Shown in pieces: positions 1 through 7,455 of a stretch of 18,625 nucleotides of DNA (positions are counted from its first letter, which is position 1; every line of letters starts with the position of its first letter). This DNA is from Caldisericota bacterium (GTDB lineage: Bacteria; Caldisericota; Caldisericia; Cryosericales; Cryosericaceae). The DNA lies in assembly GCA_026390245.1 (NCBI GenBank), contig JAPLGI010000053.1, forward strand, positions 1 through 18,625, written 5' to 3'. The notes under the pieces were generated by a model. It was not told the origin of the DNA and did not search any database. It saw only the letters and a program-made list of their open reading frames with translations. The translations under genes were made by a program, and so were the position numbers.

Positions 1-158
1 TGGTGCGAGACGAGCGTCTGGCTCAGACCCGTCTGGCCGCAGATGCCGGCGACGTTGTCCTCACCGTCGCGGAGAGCAAGCAGGATAGCCAGCCGAGACT
101 CATTCGCCAGCAGTTTGTAGAATGATGTCAAAGCCTCGAGCTTCGTGTTGGGTTTCAT
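1..158 (-). CDS. ArsR-family HTH regulator, N-terminus (cut by window edge)
   Basis: Only the first 52 codons lie in the window; the gene runs off the left edge. The reverse-strand reading starts MKPNTKLEALTSFYKLLANE and continues through SRLAILLAL, an acidic stretch, then a helix-turn-helix region ending LSQTLVSH. This is the usual start of ArsR/SmtB winged-helix repressors, in which the LSQ..VSH helix contacts DNA. Metal- or effector-binding residues would lie outside the window, so the inducer is unknown. No Shine-Dalgarno precedes the ATG. The promoter places the transcript start about 3 nt upstream, so the mRNA is probably leaderless. A 6-bp inverted repeat covers the -10 and the start codon, suggesting autorepression. 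The lipocalin-like gene lies upstream on the same strand, 105 bp away. Confidence 0.8.
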   Translation of the reverse strand, partial: MKPNTKLEALTSFYKLLANESRLAILLALRDGEDNVAGICGQTGLSQTLVSH

Positions 159-172
159 GATAACAATATCAT
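157..172. promoter_or_regulatory. Candidate ArsR operator (inverted repeat)
   Basis: ATGATAACAATATCAT is a perfect 6-bp inverted repeat with a 4-bp spacer. It overlaps the start codon and most of the -10 of the ArsR-type gene. ArsR proteins commonly bind AT-rich dyads at their own promoter, so autoregulation is inferred. Binding itself is not shown. Confidence 0.5.
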
Positions 173-195
173 ATGACGATACCATCATGTGTCAA
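168..195 (-). promoter_or_regulatory. Promoter of the ArsR-type gene
   Basis: On the minus strand TTGACA (190-195) is followed after 16 bp by TATGAT (168-173). The predicted transcript start near 161 is almost at the ATG (158), leaving no room for an SD. Confidence 0.6.
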
Positions 196-263
196 GAGTC
201 ACTTCTGTCAAAGCCTCGAGCACTTCTTGCCGATGTCCCGCCAGGAACTCATCGCAGGCCGTG

Positions 264-1334
264 CTATCCTTCGTACCCCGTCAGTTCCACGTAGGCGAAG
301 CCGTCCAGTACTTGACGGTCCAGGAAGGGGGTGCCGTCCAGGTCAACCGGGGTCAGAACTTCGGCGTGGACTGTGCACAAGCCCTCCCAGTAGTCCGGCG
401 TGACCAGCGACGATACGACCTGCTCGTTGAGGGCCGGCCTGACATGTGCGACCATGAAGGGGCTCATCGCTTCGGGGCTGTCGAAGATCAGCATCTCCCA
501 GTCGATGGGGTATCTGACCCCGTGTCGAGCGGCACTGGTATCCGACGCCCGCACTTCAAACCGGCCGACGCGCATCGTCTGCCCGTGCCGGTATATGTTT
601 CCGCATCCATACGTCGTGCCCCGCCGGTCGAAGTTGAACAGCATGACATACAAGTCGTCAGCGTCGAATCGAAGCGAGAACCAGTCCCACTTGAGCCCCA
701 CCACGTTGAAGTTGCCCCATTGGTGATCGTGCCACGTCAGCCCGGCAACGGGAAGAGTCTCGCCATTCAGGATGATCGCTCCCTCGGTGTTCATGTTGGG
801 CATGGTGAAGTAGTAAGAAGCATCGCCTGGACTGTTCTGCATCTCCTGGACGCCGCCCGCTCCCTGTGCCATGATGTCCCGGACATCACAGGAGAGCTTT
901 ACCTGTAGACCCCTCAGATGCGTGTCGATGACGAGACTATTAGTGTCCTCGTTGAACCCCACCCGGTTGCCGAAGAGTGCAATCACCGTGTGGGCGTCGG
1001 AGGTGAACGAGATGTGCACGGGCAAGACCATGCCGGTGCACGTGAACTTCTGTCCACCGACATCGGTGACGGCAACGTGGACGATCACACTGTCGACCAA
1101 GGTCCTCACCCGGAAGAAGGTCACCTCCAGTCCCAGGGGAGCCTTCCTCTTCGCAGTCCTTAGCACGCTGGTGAAATACCACCACTCGATGCGCGCCCCC
1201 CGATGGGGAAAATGGTCCCGGCTGGTGAAGTCGATGACCGGCAGAGGGTGGTGTGAGACGCCGCGCACCGTCAGCTCATAGAACTCGATGGGGAGCTGGG
1301 TCAGCGCGCCTTTCAGGATCTTCCTGCCGGTCAT
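264..1334 (-). CDS. CrtC/AttH-type lipocalin-like protein
   Basis: A 356-residue protein resembling the lipocalin-like families that include carotenoid 1,2-hydratase (CrtC), kievitone hydratase and AttH. Visible hallmarks are the EWWYF motif (about residues 50-54), a W.DHQWG motif (201-207) in the second half, and a C-terminal GFAYVELTGY ending typical of these two-domain barrels. They bind or hydrate isoprenoid or other hydrophobic ligands; the substrate here is unknown. No carotenoid genes are nearby and no signal peptide is visible, so it is probably cytoplasmic. I chose the ATG at 1334, with GAGG about 9 nt upstream; an in-frame GTG at 1337 is also possible. It is divergent from the recQ-type gene. 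Confidence 0.75.
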   Translation of the reverse strand: MTGRKILKGALTQLPIEFYELTVRGVSHHPLPVIDFTSRDHFPHRGARIEWWYFTSVLRTAKRKAPLGLEVTFFRVRTLVDSVIVHVAVTDVGGQKFTCTGMVLPVHISFTSDAHTVIALFGNRVGFNEDTNSLVIDTHLRGLQVKLSCDVRDIMAQGAGGVQEMQNSPGDASYYFTMPNMNTEGAIILNGETLPVAGLTWHDHQWGNFNVVGLKWDWFSLRFDADDLYVMLFNFDRRGTTYGCGNIYRHGQTMRVGRFEVRASDTSAARHGVRYPIDWEMLIFDSPEAMSPFMVAHVRPALNEQVVSSLVTPDYWEGLCTVHAEVLTPVDLDGTPFLDRQVLDGFAYVELTGYEG

Positions 1335-1357
1335 CACGGGTCACCTCTCATGGCAAC

Positions 1358-1385
1358 AGTATCGCCCCATTCAGCTGCACACCAA
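1358..1385 (-). promoter_or_regulatory. Possible promoter of the lipocalin-like gene
   Basis: On the minus strand TTGGTG (1380-1385) and GATACT (1358-1363) are separated by 16 bp. This gives a leader of roughly 15 nt containing the GAGAGGTGA ribosome site. The -35 overlaps the outer arm of the palindromic repeat at 1383-1429. Confidence 0.4.
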
Positions 1386-1429
1386 TTGTGAATACCAATA
1401 GTACCAGGTACAATGAGCTTCACGATTCG
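1383..1429. repeat. Dispersed palindromic repeat, copy 1 (degenerate right arm)
   Basis: The left arm begins CAATTGTGAAT and the core is GTACCAGGTAC (1401-1411). The right arm (TTCACGATTC) is a mutated version of the ATTCACAATTG seen in the other copies at 6838 and 16438. It lies in the 210-bp divergent gap between the lipocalin-like and recQ-type genes, which holds no gene. Within it TTGTGA (1386-1391) and TACAAT (1409-1414) are 17 bp apart, promoter-like towards recQ. Confidence 0.75.
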
Positions 1430-1441
1430 TGAGAGCGCCCG

Positions 1442-1470
1442 TTGCCTCGCTGACTGAATCCTGATACAGT
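1442..1470 (+). promoter_or_regulatory. Promoter of the recQ-dprA-yyaL operon
   Basis: TTGCCT (1442-1447), a 17-bp spacer and TACAGT (1465-1470), the latter preceded by TGA as an extended -10. The predicted leader is about 68 nt. It ends in TGAGGAGA just before the TTG start at 1545. Confidence 0.6.
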
Positions 1471-1544
1471 ATGCAGTAGCTCTGAAGGAATTCGCAGAAG
1501 TGGGCGGCCGAAGAGCACTTCGACTCCCGTGCTGAGGAGAACGC

Positions 1545-3464
1545 TTGACTACTTACTTGTATGAACGTTCGCTGGAATTGCTGAGGGTCGGGACCGGTAT
1601 TCCGGATGCGCAGTTCCGACCGGGACAGGAAGAGGCCATCCACTCCATCATCGAAAAGCCAGGCCGGTATCTCGTGGTGCAGAAGACAGGCTGGGGCAAG
1701 AGCTTCGTGTACTTCATCGCCACCAAGCTGCTTCGCGAGGCGGGCCAGGGACCCGTCGTGCTGATTTCGCCGCTGCTGGCACTGATGCGCAATCAGATAG
1801 CCGCGGCTCAGCGCATGGGTGTGCGAGCCAAGACGATCAACTCCGACAACCCGGATTCCTGGAGTGGTATCGAAGCTGCTGTGCAGCAAGGTGAAGTCGA
1901 CATTCTGCTCATCTCGCCGGAGCGGCTGGCCAACGAGCGCTTTCGCTCTGAGGTCCTTGCCCACATTGCTGTCAGCATCTCTCTGCTGGTTGTGGACGAA
2001 GCCCACTGCATCTCGGACTGGGGTCACGACTTCAGACCACACTACCGTCTGCTGCAGCACACCATCGAGGCTCTACCGGCCAACATGCGCCTGCTTGCAA
2101 CGACGGCGACCGCCAACAACCGTGTGATCCAGGACCTGCAGAACGTGCTGGGACCCAACCTCAACGTCTCTCGTGGAGAGTTGAACCGGCCGTCGCTTAA
2201 GCTTCAGACAATGCGCCTGGCCAGTCAGGCAGAACGCCTGGCGTGGCTGGCAAAGCAGTTACCGGCCGTGCCCGGCAGTGGCATCGTCTATACGCTGACG
2301 GTTCGGGACGCCGTGCAGGTGGCCGAATGGCTCGCGTTGCGCGGAGTCCACGCAGTCGCATATACCGGCGACAGCGGCAGCGACCGGCCTGAACTCGAGC
2401 AGGCATTGCTGGACAACCGCGTGAAGGCGCTGGTGGCAACCACGGCGCTGGGCATGGGCTTCGACAAGCCGGACCTGGGCTTCGTCGTTCACTACCAGAC
2501 CCCGGGATCAGTCGTGGCCTACTACCAGCAGGTCGGCCGTGCAGGACGCGCACTGGATGCCGCCTATGGCATTCTGCTGAGTGGCACCGAGGAAAACGGT
2601 ATCAACGAGTATTTCATCAAGACTGCGTTTCCGACACGTGACGAAGTACAGCAGGTCCTGACGGCACTGGAAACCAGTCCCCGGGGACTCTCGCTGCCCG
2701 GGCTCATGGCCACCATCAACGTCGCCAAGGGTCGCATCGAGAAAACCATCGATCTGCTGTCTCTGGAGTCGCCGGCGCCGATCGTCAAACAAGGCACTAA
2801 GTGGCAGCTGACCGCGACCAACCTCAGCGAAGAGTTCTGGCAGCGGGCGCAGCGCCTGATCGACCTGCGGCACGCCGAGCAGCGACAGATGCAGGAATAC
2901 GTGGACCTGCCCGCTGGACATATGGCCTACCTTATCCGCGCCCTGGACGGGGAGCCCGGCGACTGCCCTGTTCCCGACCTGCCGGACCTCCCTGCGACGG
3001 TCAATCAAGGCCTGGTGCGGGAAGCGGTAGCTTTCCTCCGCCGGGCCAGCCTTCCCGTCGAGCCCCGTAGACAATGGCCACTGGACTGCATGCAAGCGTA
3101 TGGCCTCAAGGGACTCATTCCCCAAATACTCCAGGCTGAGCCGGGCAAGACACTCTGCACATGGGGTGACGCCGGCTGGGGCGAACTCGTGCGCCAGGGC
3201 AAGGATAGAGACCATCATTTCGCGGATGACCTTGTCGAGGCGTGCGTCTCGATGATTCGGGAGTGGAACCCACAACCTGCACCCATGTGGGTCACCTGCA
3301 TACCGTCCCTGCGTGCCCCGATTCTCGTACAGGATTTCGCCGAACGTTTGGCACAGCAGCTGGGGCTCCCGTTTCTGGCCGTGATGGGCAGGAGCATAAA
3401 CCGACCTCCGCAGCGCGTCATGCAAAACAGCATGCAGCAGCAGTCGATTCGCGCTGGACCATGA
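1545..3464 (+). CDS. RecQ-family DNA helicase with broken C-terminal PRTase region
   Basis: A 639-residue superfamily 2 helicase. Motif 0 is FRPGQEEAI (24-32), Walker A QKTGWGKS (46-53), DEAH (141-144) followed by CISDWGHDFRP, ATTATA (175-180), motif V ATTALGMGFDKPD (288-300) and motif VI QQVGRAGR (318-325). The ATPase/helicase core therefore looks intact and should unwind DNA 3'-5'. The end (WVTCIPSLRAPILVQDF, then NRPPQRVMQNSMQQ) matches the PRTase-like tail of the longer RecQ proteins. This reading frame then shifts and stops: the expected continuation appears in another frame at 3443-3547 and the PRPP-binding DDI segment is missing. The TTG start at 1545 has GAGGAG 5 nt upstream. The gene heads an operon with the DprA-like gene. 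Confidence 0.85.
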   Translation: MTTYLYERSLELLRVGTGIPDAQFRPGQEEAIHSIIEKPGRYLVVQKTGWGKSFVYFIATKLLREAGQGPVVLISPLLALMRNQIAAAQRMGVRAKTINSDNPDSWSGIEAAVQQGEVDILLISPERLANERFRSEVLAHIAVSISLLVVDEAHCISDWGHDFRPHYRLLQHTIEALPANMRLLATTATANNRVIQDLQNVLGPNLNVSRGELNRPSLKLQTMRLASQAERLAWLAKQLPAVPGSGIVYTLTVRDAVQVAEWLALRGVHAVAYTGDSGSDRPELEQALLDNRVKALVATTALGMGFDKPDLGFVVHYQTPGSVVAYYQQVGRAGRALDAAYGILLSGTEENGINEYFIKTAFPTRDEVQQVLTALETSPRGLSLPGLMATINVAKGRIEKTIDLLSLESPAPIVKQGTKWQLTATNLSEEFWQRAQRLIDLRHAEQRQMQEYVDLPAGHMAYLIRALDGEPGDCPVPDLPDLPATVNQGLVREAVAFLRRASLPVEPRRQWPLDCMQAYGLKGLIPQILQAEPGKTLCTWGDAGWGELVRQGKDRDHHFADDLVEACVSMIREWNPQPAPMWVTCIPSLRAPILVQDFAERLAQQLGLPFLAVMGRSINRPPQRVMQNSMQQQSIRAGP

Positions 3465-3547
3465 CTGTCACAGCATGGCTGCTGCGTTCCCATGGCAGTG
3501 GTGAGGTCTACCCGATGGTGCTCGCATGCATGGGACCCGGCGGATGA
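3443..3547 (+). pseudogene. Out-of-frame C-terminal remnant of the RecQ-PRTase gene
   Basis: In a different frame from the helicase, these bases read VDSRWTMTVTAWLLRSHGSG and then [14 protein letters not shown] to a TGA. That is the normal end of RecQ proteins with a C-terminal phosphoribosyltransferase domain, just after the PRPP-loop aspartates. The join with the helicase frame falls in a CAGCAGCAG run at 3435-3443. The TGA overlaps the ATG of the DprA-like gene (ATGA at 3544-3547), so this frame was the original reading frame. By the family's usual spacing I estimate that some 20-30 residues were lost together with the frame. Confidence 0.75.
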
Positions 3548-4686
3548 GCAACCCACTGTCACAGGACAGCCAGGCGATCCTGCTGCTTACGGCGCCGTTG
3601 ATGGCGGGGCACACCGAACCATCGGCGGACCTGTTGACACCGGGTGAGTACGAACGTCTTGTGGTTTCTCTGCACCAGATGCAGAGGCAGCTCGGCGACC
3701 TGCTCACTGCTGATGTGGATGAACTGATCAGACAATTCCGGAGAGTTGTGGACGGCGAGCGCCTGAAACGACTGCTCGGCCGAGGCTTCCTGCTGAGCCA
3801 GGCGGTCGAACGCTGGCAGGCACGCGCCATCTGGGTAGTAACGAGTACGGATGTGTCCTACCCACAGCGGCTCAAGGAACGGTTGAAGGAAGATGCCCCG
3901 GCGGTACTGTATGGCTGTGGAGACGCCACGATCCTGGAGACCGGCGGGCTTGCTGTCGTCGGCAGCCATAACGCTGCTCCGCCACTGCTGACCTACACCG
4001 GGCATATCGGGCAGCTGGCTGCCCACGCACGACGAACCATTGTCTCGGGTGGAACACACGGAATCGACCAGGCGGCGATGCAGGGGGCCCTGGAAGCTGG
4101 TGGCAAGGCTGTGGGGATGCTTGCCGACAGTCTGGAGCGGGCAGTTCTCGGACGTGATTACCGTTCTCCACTTATGGAGGGCAGGCTGGTTCTCGCCTCC
4201 CCTTATGATCCCATGGCAGGCTTCAACGTTGGCAACGCCATGCAGCGCGACAAGCTGATCTACGCACTGGCTGATTCAACACTGGTCATCAGTGCCGACG
4301 ATCAGAACGGCGGGACGTGGACGGGCGCGGTGGAACAGCTGACCAGGCTGAGGTTTGTGCCAGTGTATGTCCGCTCTCGTGGCGAACTTGGCCAGGGACT
4401 TATGGAGCTCCAGAAGTTTGGCGCGCTGCCGTGGCCAAACCCGACCAGCCCTGCAGAACTAATACGTGTCTTGACGCCGGAGCCGGATGCGACTGTAACT
4501 TCTGACAACGAGAACGTGGCGCCCGTTCCTGTGCCTGAACTGATTCCGGAACCACCAGCTGCAACGGAGACCAATCCTGTTTTGGCAAGGCAGCCTTCCA
4601 AGTCGACGAAGTCGACAGAGAGTACTGCAGAGCCGACGCTGTTCGACACTGCACCGGACGTGACAACCCCAAAGGGCTCACGATGA
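3544..4686 (+). CDS. DprA/Smf-like SLOG-fold protein
   Basis: A 380-residue protein with a DprA-type Rossmann domain. It shows [11 protein letters not shown] (134-144, the usual GSR varied to GSH), VSGGTHGID (167-175), and a [10 protein letters not shown] segment (253-262) matching the DprA motif near the ssDNA site. DprA proteins bind single-stranded DNA and load RecA in transformation. The first 100 residues are not a recognisable SAM domain and the last 80 are a P/T/S/E-rich tail. I chose the ATG at 3544 because it overlaps the stop of the original recQ frame (ATGA); an upstream in-frame ATG at 3526 has no ribosome site. The helicase frameshift now ends translation 80 nt upstream, so coupling is probably lost. 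Its stop overlaps the next ATG. Function beyond DNA binding is unknown. Confidence 0.75.
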   Translation: MSNPLSQDSQAILLLTAPLMAGHTEPSADLLTPGEYERLVVSLHQMQRQLGDLLTADVDELIRQFRRVVDGERLKRLLGRGFLLSQAVERWQARAIWVVTSTDVSYPQRLKERLKEDAPAVLYGCGDATILETGGLAVVGSHNAAPPLLTYTGHIGQLAAHARRTIVSGGTHGIDQAAMQGALEAGGKAVGMLADSLERAVLGRDYRSPLMEGRLVLASPYDPMAGFNVGNAMQRDKLIYALADSTLVISADDQNGGTWTGAVEQLTRLRFVPVYVRSRGELGQGLMELQKFGALPWPNPTSPAELIRVLTPEPDATVTSDNENVAPVPVPELIPEPPAATETNPVLARQPSKSTKSTESTAEPTLFDTAPDVTTPKGSR

Positions 4687-6809
4687 CGGCGCAGGACAAG
4701 CACAGTCGGGGAGCGCGCCGCCTTGGAGATGCCGCCACTCCTCCTGGAGAAGCTGGGGCGCTAGCTCCACAGGACCCCATGTCCAATCACCTTGCCGGTT
4801 CTGTGTCGCGCTACCTGCTCCAGCATGCGGACAACCCGGTCGACTGGTATCCCTGGGGAGAAGAAGCATTGGCGCGGGCGCGGGCCGAAGACAAACCCAT
4901 CTTCCTTAGCATCGGCTATGCAGCCTGCCACTGGTGCCACGTCATGGCTCACGAGTCCTTCGAAGACACGGAGACTGCCGCTATCATGAACGCCCGGTAT
5001 GTCTGCATCAAGGTGGACCGAGAGGAACGTCCCGACCTCGACAGCGTGTACATGTCGGCAGTCGCCACGCTGACGGGCCAGGGTGGCTGGCCCTTGTCGG
5101 TCTTTCTCACGCCCGACCTGCGGCCATTCTATGGCGGCACATACTTCCCTCCCGAGGCGCGCCACGGCCTGCCTGGCTTTCCTCAGCTCCTCAGGGCGCT
5201 GGCTGACGCATGGCGAGATCGACGATCCGACATCACGCGTGTCGGCACACAAGTTGCAGCACAGCTTGTCAGCCAGTCCGCAGCCACCGCGCCGGAAGGC
5301 ACCTTCGATATCAGGACACTGACCGGTGCCGCACATTCCCTGGTCGATCAGTACGACTGGGAGAACGGCGGCTGGGGCACAGCCCCCAAGTTCCCCCAGC
5401 CGATGGCCATCGAGTTCCTGCTGCGACGCCATCTCTCCGGCGACGCGACGGCACTCCCGCCCGCGGTGCATGCTCTGCGGGCGATGGCAAGAGGCGGCAT
5501 GTGGGATGTGATCGGTGGAGGGTTTGCACGCTACTCGACGGACAGCGCGTGGCATGTCCCACACTTCGAGAAGATGCTGTACGACAACGCACAATTGGCA
5601 CGCCTGTACCTGCACGCCTGGCAGGTGACCGGCGAAGCGTCGTTCCGTAGCGCCGCCGAACAGATTCTGGCGTTCGTCGCTCGGGAGTTGACGACCCCGG
5701 ACGGCGCCTTCCTGTCCAGCCTCGACGCCGACTCAGAGGGCGCTGAGGGCCGCTACTATGTCTGGAGCCTCGACGAAATCCGCACGGTGCTTGGCAAGGA
5801 TGCCATTCTGTTCGCCGAAGCGTATGGGGTAACGGAAGGTGGCACGTGGGAGGGGACAAACGTCCTGCAACGCTCTGTGGACGACGCAACGCTTGCCGCT
5901 CGTCAGGGCATGACCACGGCAGATGTGGGGGCGACCCTGGAGAAGTGCCGCGTGCGACTCCTCGAGATTCGGGGCAGGCGGATGCGGCCAGCCGCTGATG
6001 ACACCGTGCTGACCGCCTGGAATGGCCTCATGCTGGCCTCGTTCGCCGAGGCGGCACGCGTCCTCGGGGACAGAACATGCCTTGATGTCGCCACCCGCAA
6101 CGCTGACTTCATGCTCACGGCCCTGCGACCCGACGGGCATCTGCGGCGCACGTGGCGCGATGGCATGGCTGGACAGCCAGCGTACCTGGACGACTACGCC
6201 TCCCTGGTCCTCGGACTGCTCGATTTGTATCAGACGGATTTCAACAACCGCTGGTTTGTTGAGGCCAAGGCTCTTGCCGAGGAGATGGTGGCTCGCTTCA
6301 CTGACCCCGCCGGAGGATTCTTCGATACACCCGATGGGGCGGAGCAGCTCCTTCTACGCCCAAAGGATCTGCAGGACAACGCGGTCCCGTCGGGGAACGC
6401 TCTGGCCGTGGAGGCACTGCTGACGCTTGCTGCTCTCACGGGTCGCACAGAGTGGCGGAAGCTGGCAGAGCGGGCGCTCCAACTCGTGACCGACGCTGCC
6501 GTGAGGTACCCTACCGGCTTCGGCCGCTGGCTATGCGCTGGCGACCTCGCCCTGGCGAAGGAAACGCAAGTCGCCGTGGTGGGCGACCCGGCCGACGGAC
6601 GGACGATGAGGCTGCTCGGAGAAGTCCGGACAGCCTGGCGACCCAACCTCGTCATCGCGGTATCGACTGCGCCTCCGGCCCCAGGAGCCCCTGGTCTTCT
6701 CACCGACCGCCCAATGCTCGACGGTCAACCGACCGCCTACGTCTGCGAAGGATCGACCTGCCAACACCCGGTGACGCGGCCGGAGGACCTGAGAAGACAA
6801 CTGCAATGA
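4683..6809 (+). CDS. YyaL/DUF255 thioredoxin-domain protein
   Basis: A 708-residue member of the YyaL/spermatogenesis-associated protein 20 family. The N-terminal thioredoxin-like domain has [20 protein letters not shown] (35-54), the [18 protein letters not shown] box with its CxxC (82-85), and [12 protein letters not shown] and GGTYFPP. The rest is a barrel resembling N-acylglucosamine 2-epimerases. The biochemical role is poorly known in all organisms. The annotated ATG overlaps the stop of the DprA-like gene (ATGA), implying coupling. The family usually begins near the MSNHLA at 4779, so 32 extra residues rich in A, G and P may be a real extension or the true start may be 4779. A palindromic repeat follows 28 bp after the stop. 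Confidence 0.85.
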   Translation: MTAQDKHSRGARRLGDAATPPGEAGALAPQDPMSNHLAGSVSRYLLQHADNPVDWYPWGEEALARARAEDKPIFLSIGYAACHWCHVMAHESFEDTETAAIMNARYVCIKVDREERPDLDSVYMSAVATLTGQGGWPLSVFLTPDLRPFYGGTYFPPEARHGLPGFPQLLRALADAWRDRRSDITRVGTQVAAQLVSQSAATAPEGTFDIRTLTGAAHSLVDQYDWENGGWGTAPKFPQPMAIEFLLRRHLSGDATALPPAVHALRAMARGGMWDVIGGGFARYSTDSAWHVPHFEKMLYDNAQLARLYLHAWQVTGEASFRSAAEQILAFVARELTTPDGAFLSSLDADSEGAEGRYYVWSLDEIRTVLGKDAILFAEAYGVTEGGTWEGTNVLQRSVDDATLAARQGMTTADVGATLEKCRVRLLEIRGRRMRPAADDTVLTAWNGLMLASFAEAARVLGDRTCLDVATRNADFMLTALRPDGHLRRTWRDGMAGQPAYLDDYASLVLGLLDLYQTDFNNRWFVEAKALAEEMVARFTDPAGGFFDTPDGAEQLLLRPKDLQDNAVPSGNALAVEALLTLAALTGRTEWRKLAERALQLVTDAAVRYPTGFGRWLCAGDLALAKETQVAVVGDPADGRTMRLLGEVRTAWRPNLVIAVSTAPPAPGAPGLLTDRPMLDGQPTAYVCEGSTCQHPVTRPEDLRRQLQ

Positions 6810-6837
6810 CGCGCGACGAGAGAGACAGTCCTGACCC

Positions 6838-6883
6838 CAATTGTGAATCCTCCTTGTACCAGGTACAAGAGGATTCACAATTG
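6838..6883. repeat. Dispersed palindromic repeat, copy 2 (best preserved)
   Basis: An almost perfect 46-bp palindrome: CAATTGTGAATCC at the left, core GTACCAGGTAC (6856-6866), and GGATTCACAATTG at the right, with one indel between arms. It occupies the gap between the YyaL-type gene and the P-loop kinase. As RNA it would fold into a long hairpin, but no T-run follows it, so it is not a classic Rho-independent terminator. Copies 1 and 3 are at 1383 and 16438. Confidence 0.85.
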
Positions 6884-6896
6884 ATGGGGACGGGCG

Positions 6897-6924
6897 TTGC
6901 ACGTTCGGTTTCGCCTCATAGAAT
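6897..6924 (+). promoter_or_regulatory. Promoter of the P-loop kinase gene (leaderless)
   Basis: TTGCAC (6897-6902), 16 bp, TAGAAT (6919-6924). The expected transcript start about 7 nt after the -10 coincides with the ATG at 6931. No SD is present between them. Confidence 0.5.
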
Positions 6925-6930
6925 GATTAT

Positions 6931-7455
6931 ATGAACACTCATGTCATCCTGACCACTGGTCCACGGGCGGCGGGAAAGTCCACGTTTGCGATTGAGGCGC
7001 ATCGGGCGCTCGCGGACTCGGTCCTGCTGCACGTGGACGACCTTTTTCACCAGCTGATGGATGAGAGCCGTGAACGATGGAGTCGCAGGGAGATTGAACT
7101 GTACGCCATCATCCTGCGCCATGAGCTGGCACTCGCGCGCGACCTCGCCCTGGAAGGCAGCTGCGTCATCGTCGACGCGACAGTCCTGCCGGACCAGTTT
7201 GCCCCTCTCCTGGAGACGCCGGCGCCAGAAGCGAGCATCATCGTTCTCTTGCCCTCTCTCGAGGAGTGCCTGGCGAACGAACACCGTGCGACGCGCACGG
7301 TCCCGGTCCGCGAGGAGAAGGTGCGCGCGACCTGGCAGGAGATGCAGGGGTGGCGCGCCGTACAGGGTCTTTCGATCTACATCGTGGATGGACCCGAACC
7401 AGAGCGCAGGAAGACGCTCGCAGCGTTGCTAAAAGAGGCGGGGGCAGCGTCCTAA
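6931..7455 (+). CDS. Small P-loop kinase (AAA_33/zeta-toxin-like fold)
   Basis: A 174-residue single-domain P-loop NTPase. Walker A is GPRAAGKST (10-18), followed by a DDLFH acceptor-type segment and a Walker B-like CVIVDAT strand. A lid region carries basic residues (NEHRATRTVPVREEK). The size and order match the ATP-dependent kinases of the AAA_33 group, which phosphorylate nucleic-acid ends, sugars, antibiotics or small metabolites; the substrate cannot be told. No antitoxin-like gene adjoins it, so a toxin role is not supported. The start lacks an SD and the mRNA looks leaderless. Its stop overlaps the stop of the convergent permease gene, leaving no room for a terminator between them. 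Confidence 0.75.
   Translation: MNTHVILTTGPRAAGKSTFAIEAHRALADSVLLHVDDLFHQLMDESRERWSRREIELYAIILRHELALARDLALEGSCVIVDATVLPDQFAPLLETPAPEASIIVLLPSLEECLANEHRATRTVPVREEKVRATWQEMQGWRAVQGLSIYIVDGPEPERRKTLAALLKEAGAAS

Noticed and set aside
189..908. Long plus-strand open frame (239 codons)
   Set aside because: It is antisense to the lipocalin-like gene, shows no family motif and has no ribosome site or promoter.
1371..2060. Minus-strand open frame (229 codons) opposite the helicase start
   Set aside because: It runs through the palindromic repeat, the promoter and the helicase N-terminus, with no recognisable domain.
2508..3425. Minus-strand open frame (305 codons) opposite the helicase
   Set aside because: The helicase frame has clear conserved motifs; the antisense translation has none. 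High GC explains its length.
6838..6883. Rho-independent terminator for the YyaL-type gene
   Set aside because: The hairpin lacks a T-run on either side and recurs as a palindrome upstream of genes, so it is better treated as a dispersed repeat.
6931..7455. Zeta-type toxin of a toxin-antitoxin pair
   Set aside because: The fold is similar, but there is no adjoining antitoxin gene and the preceding gene is an unrelated large protein.
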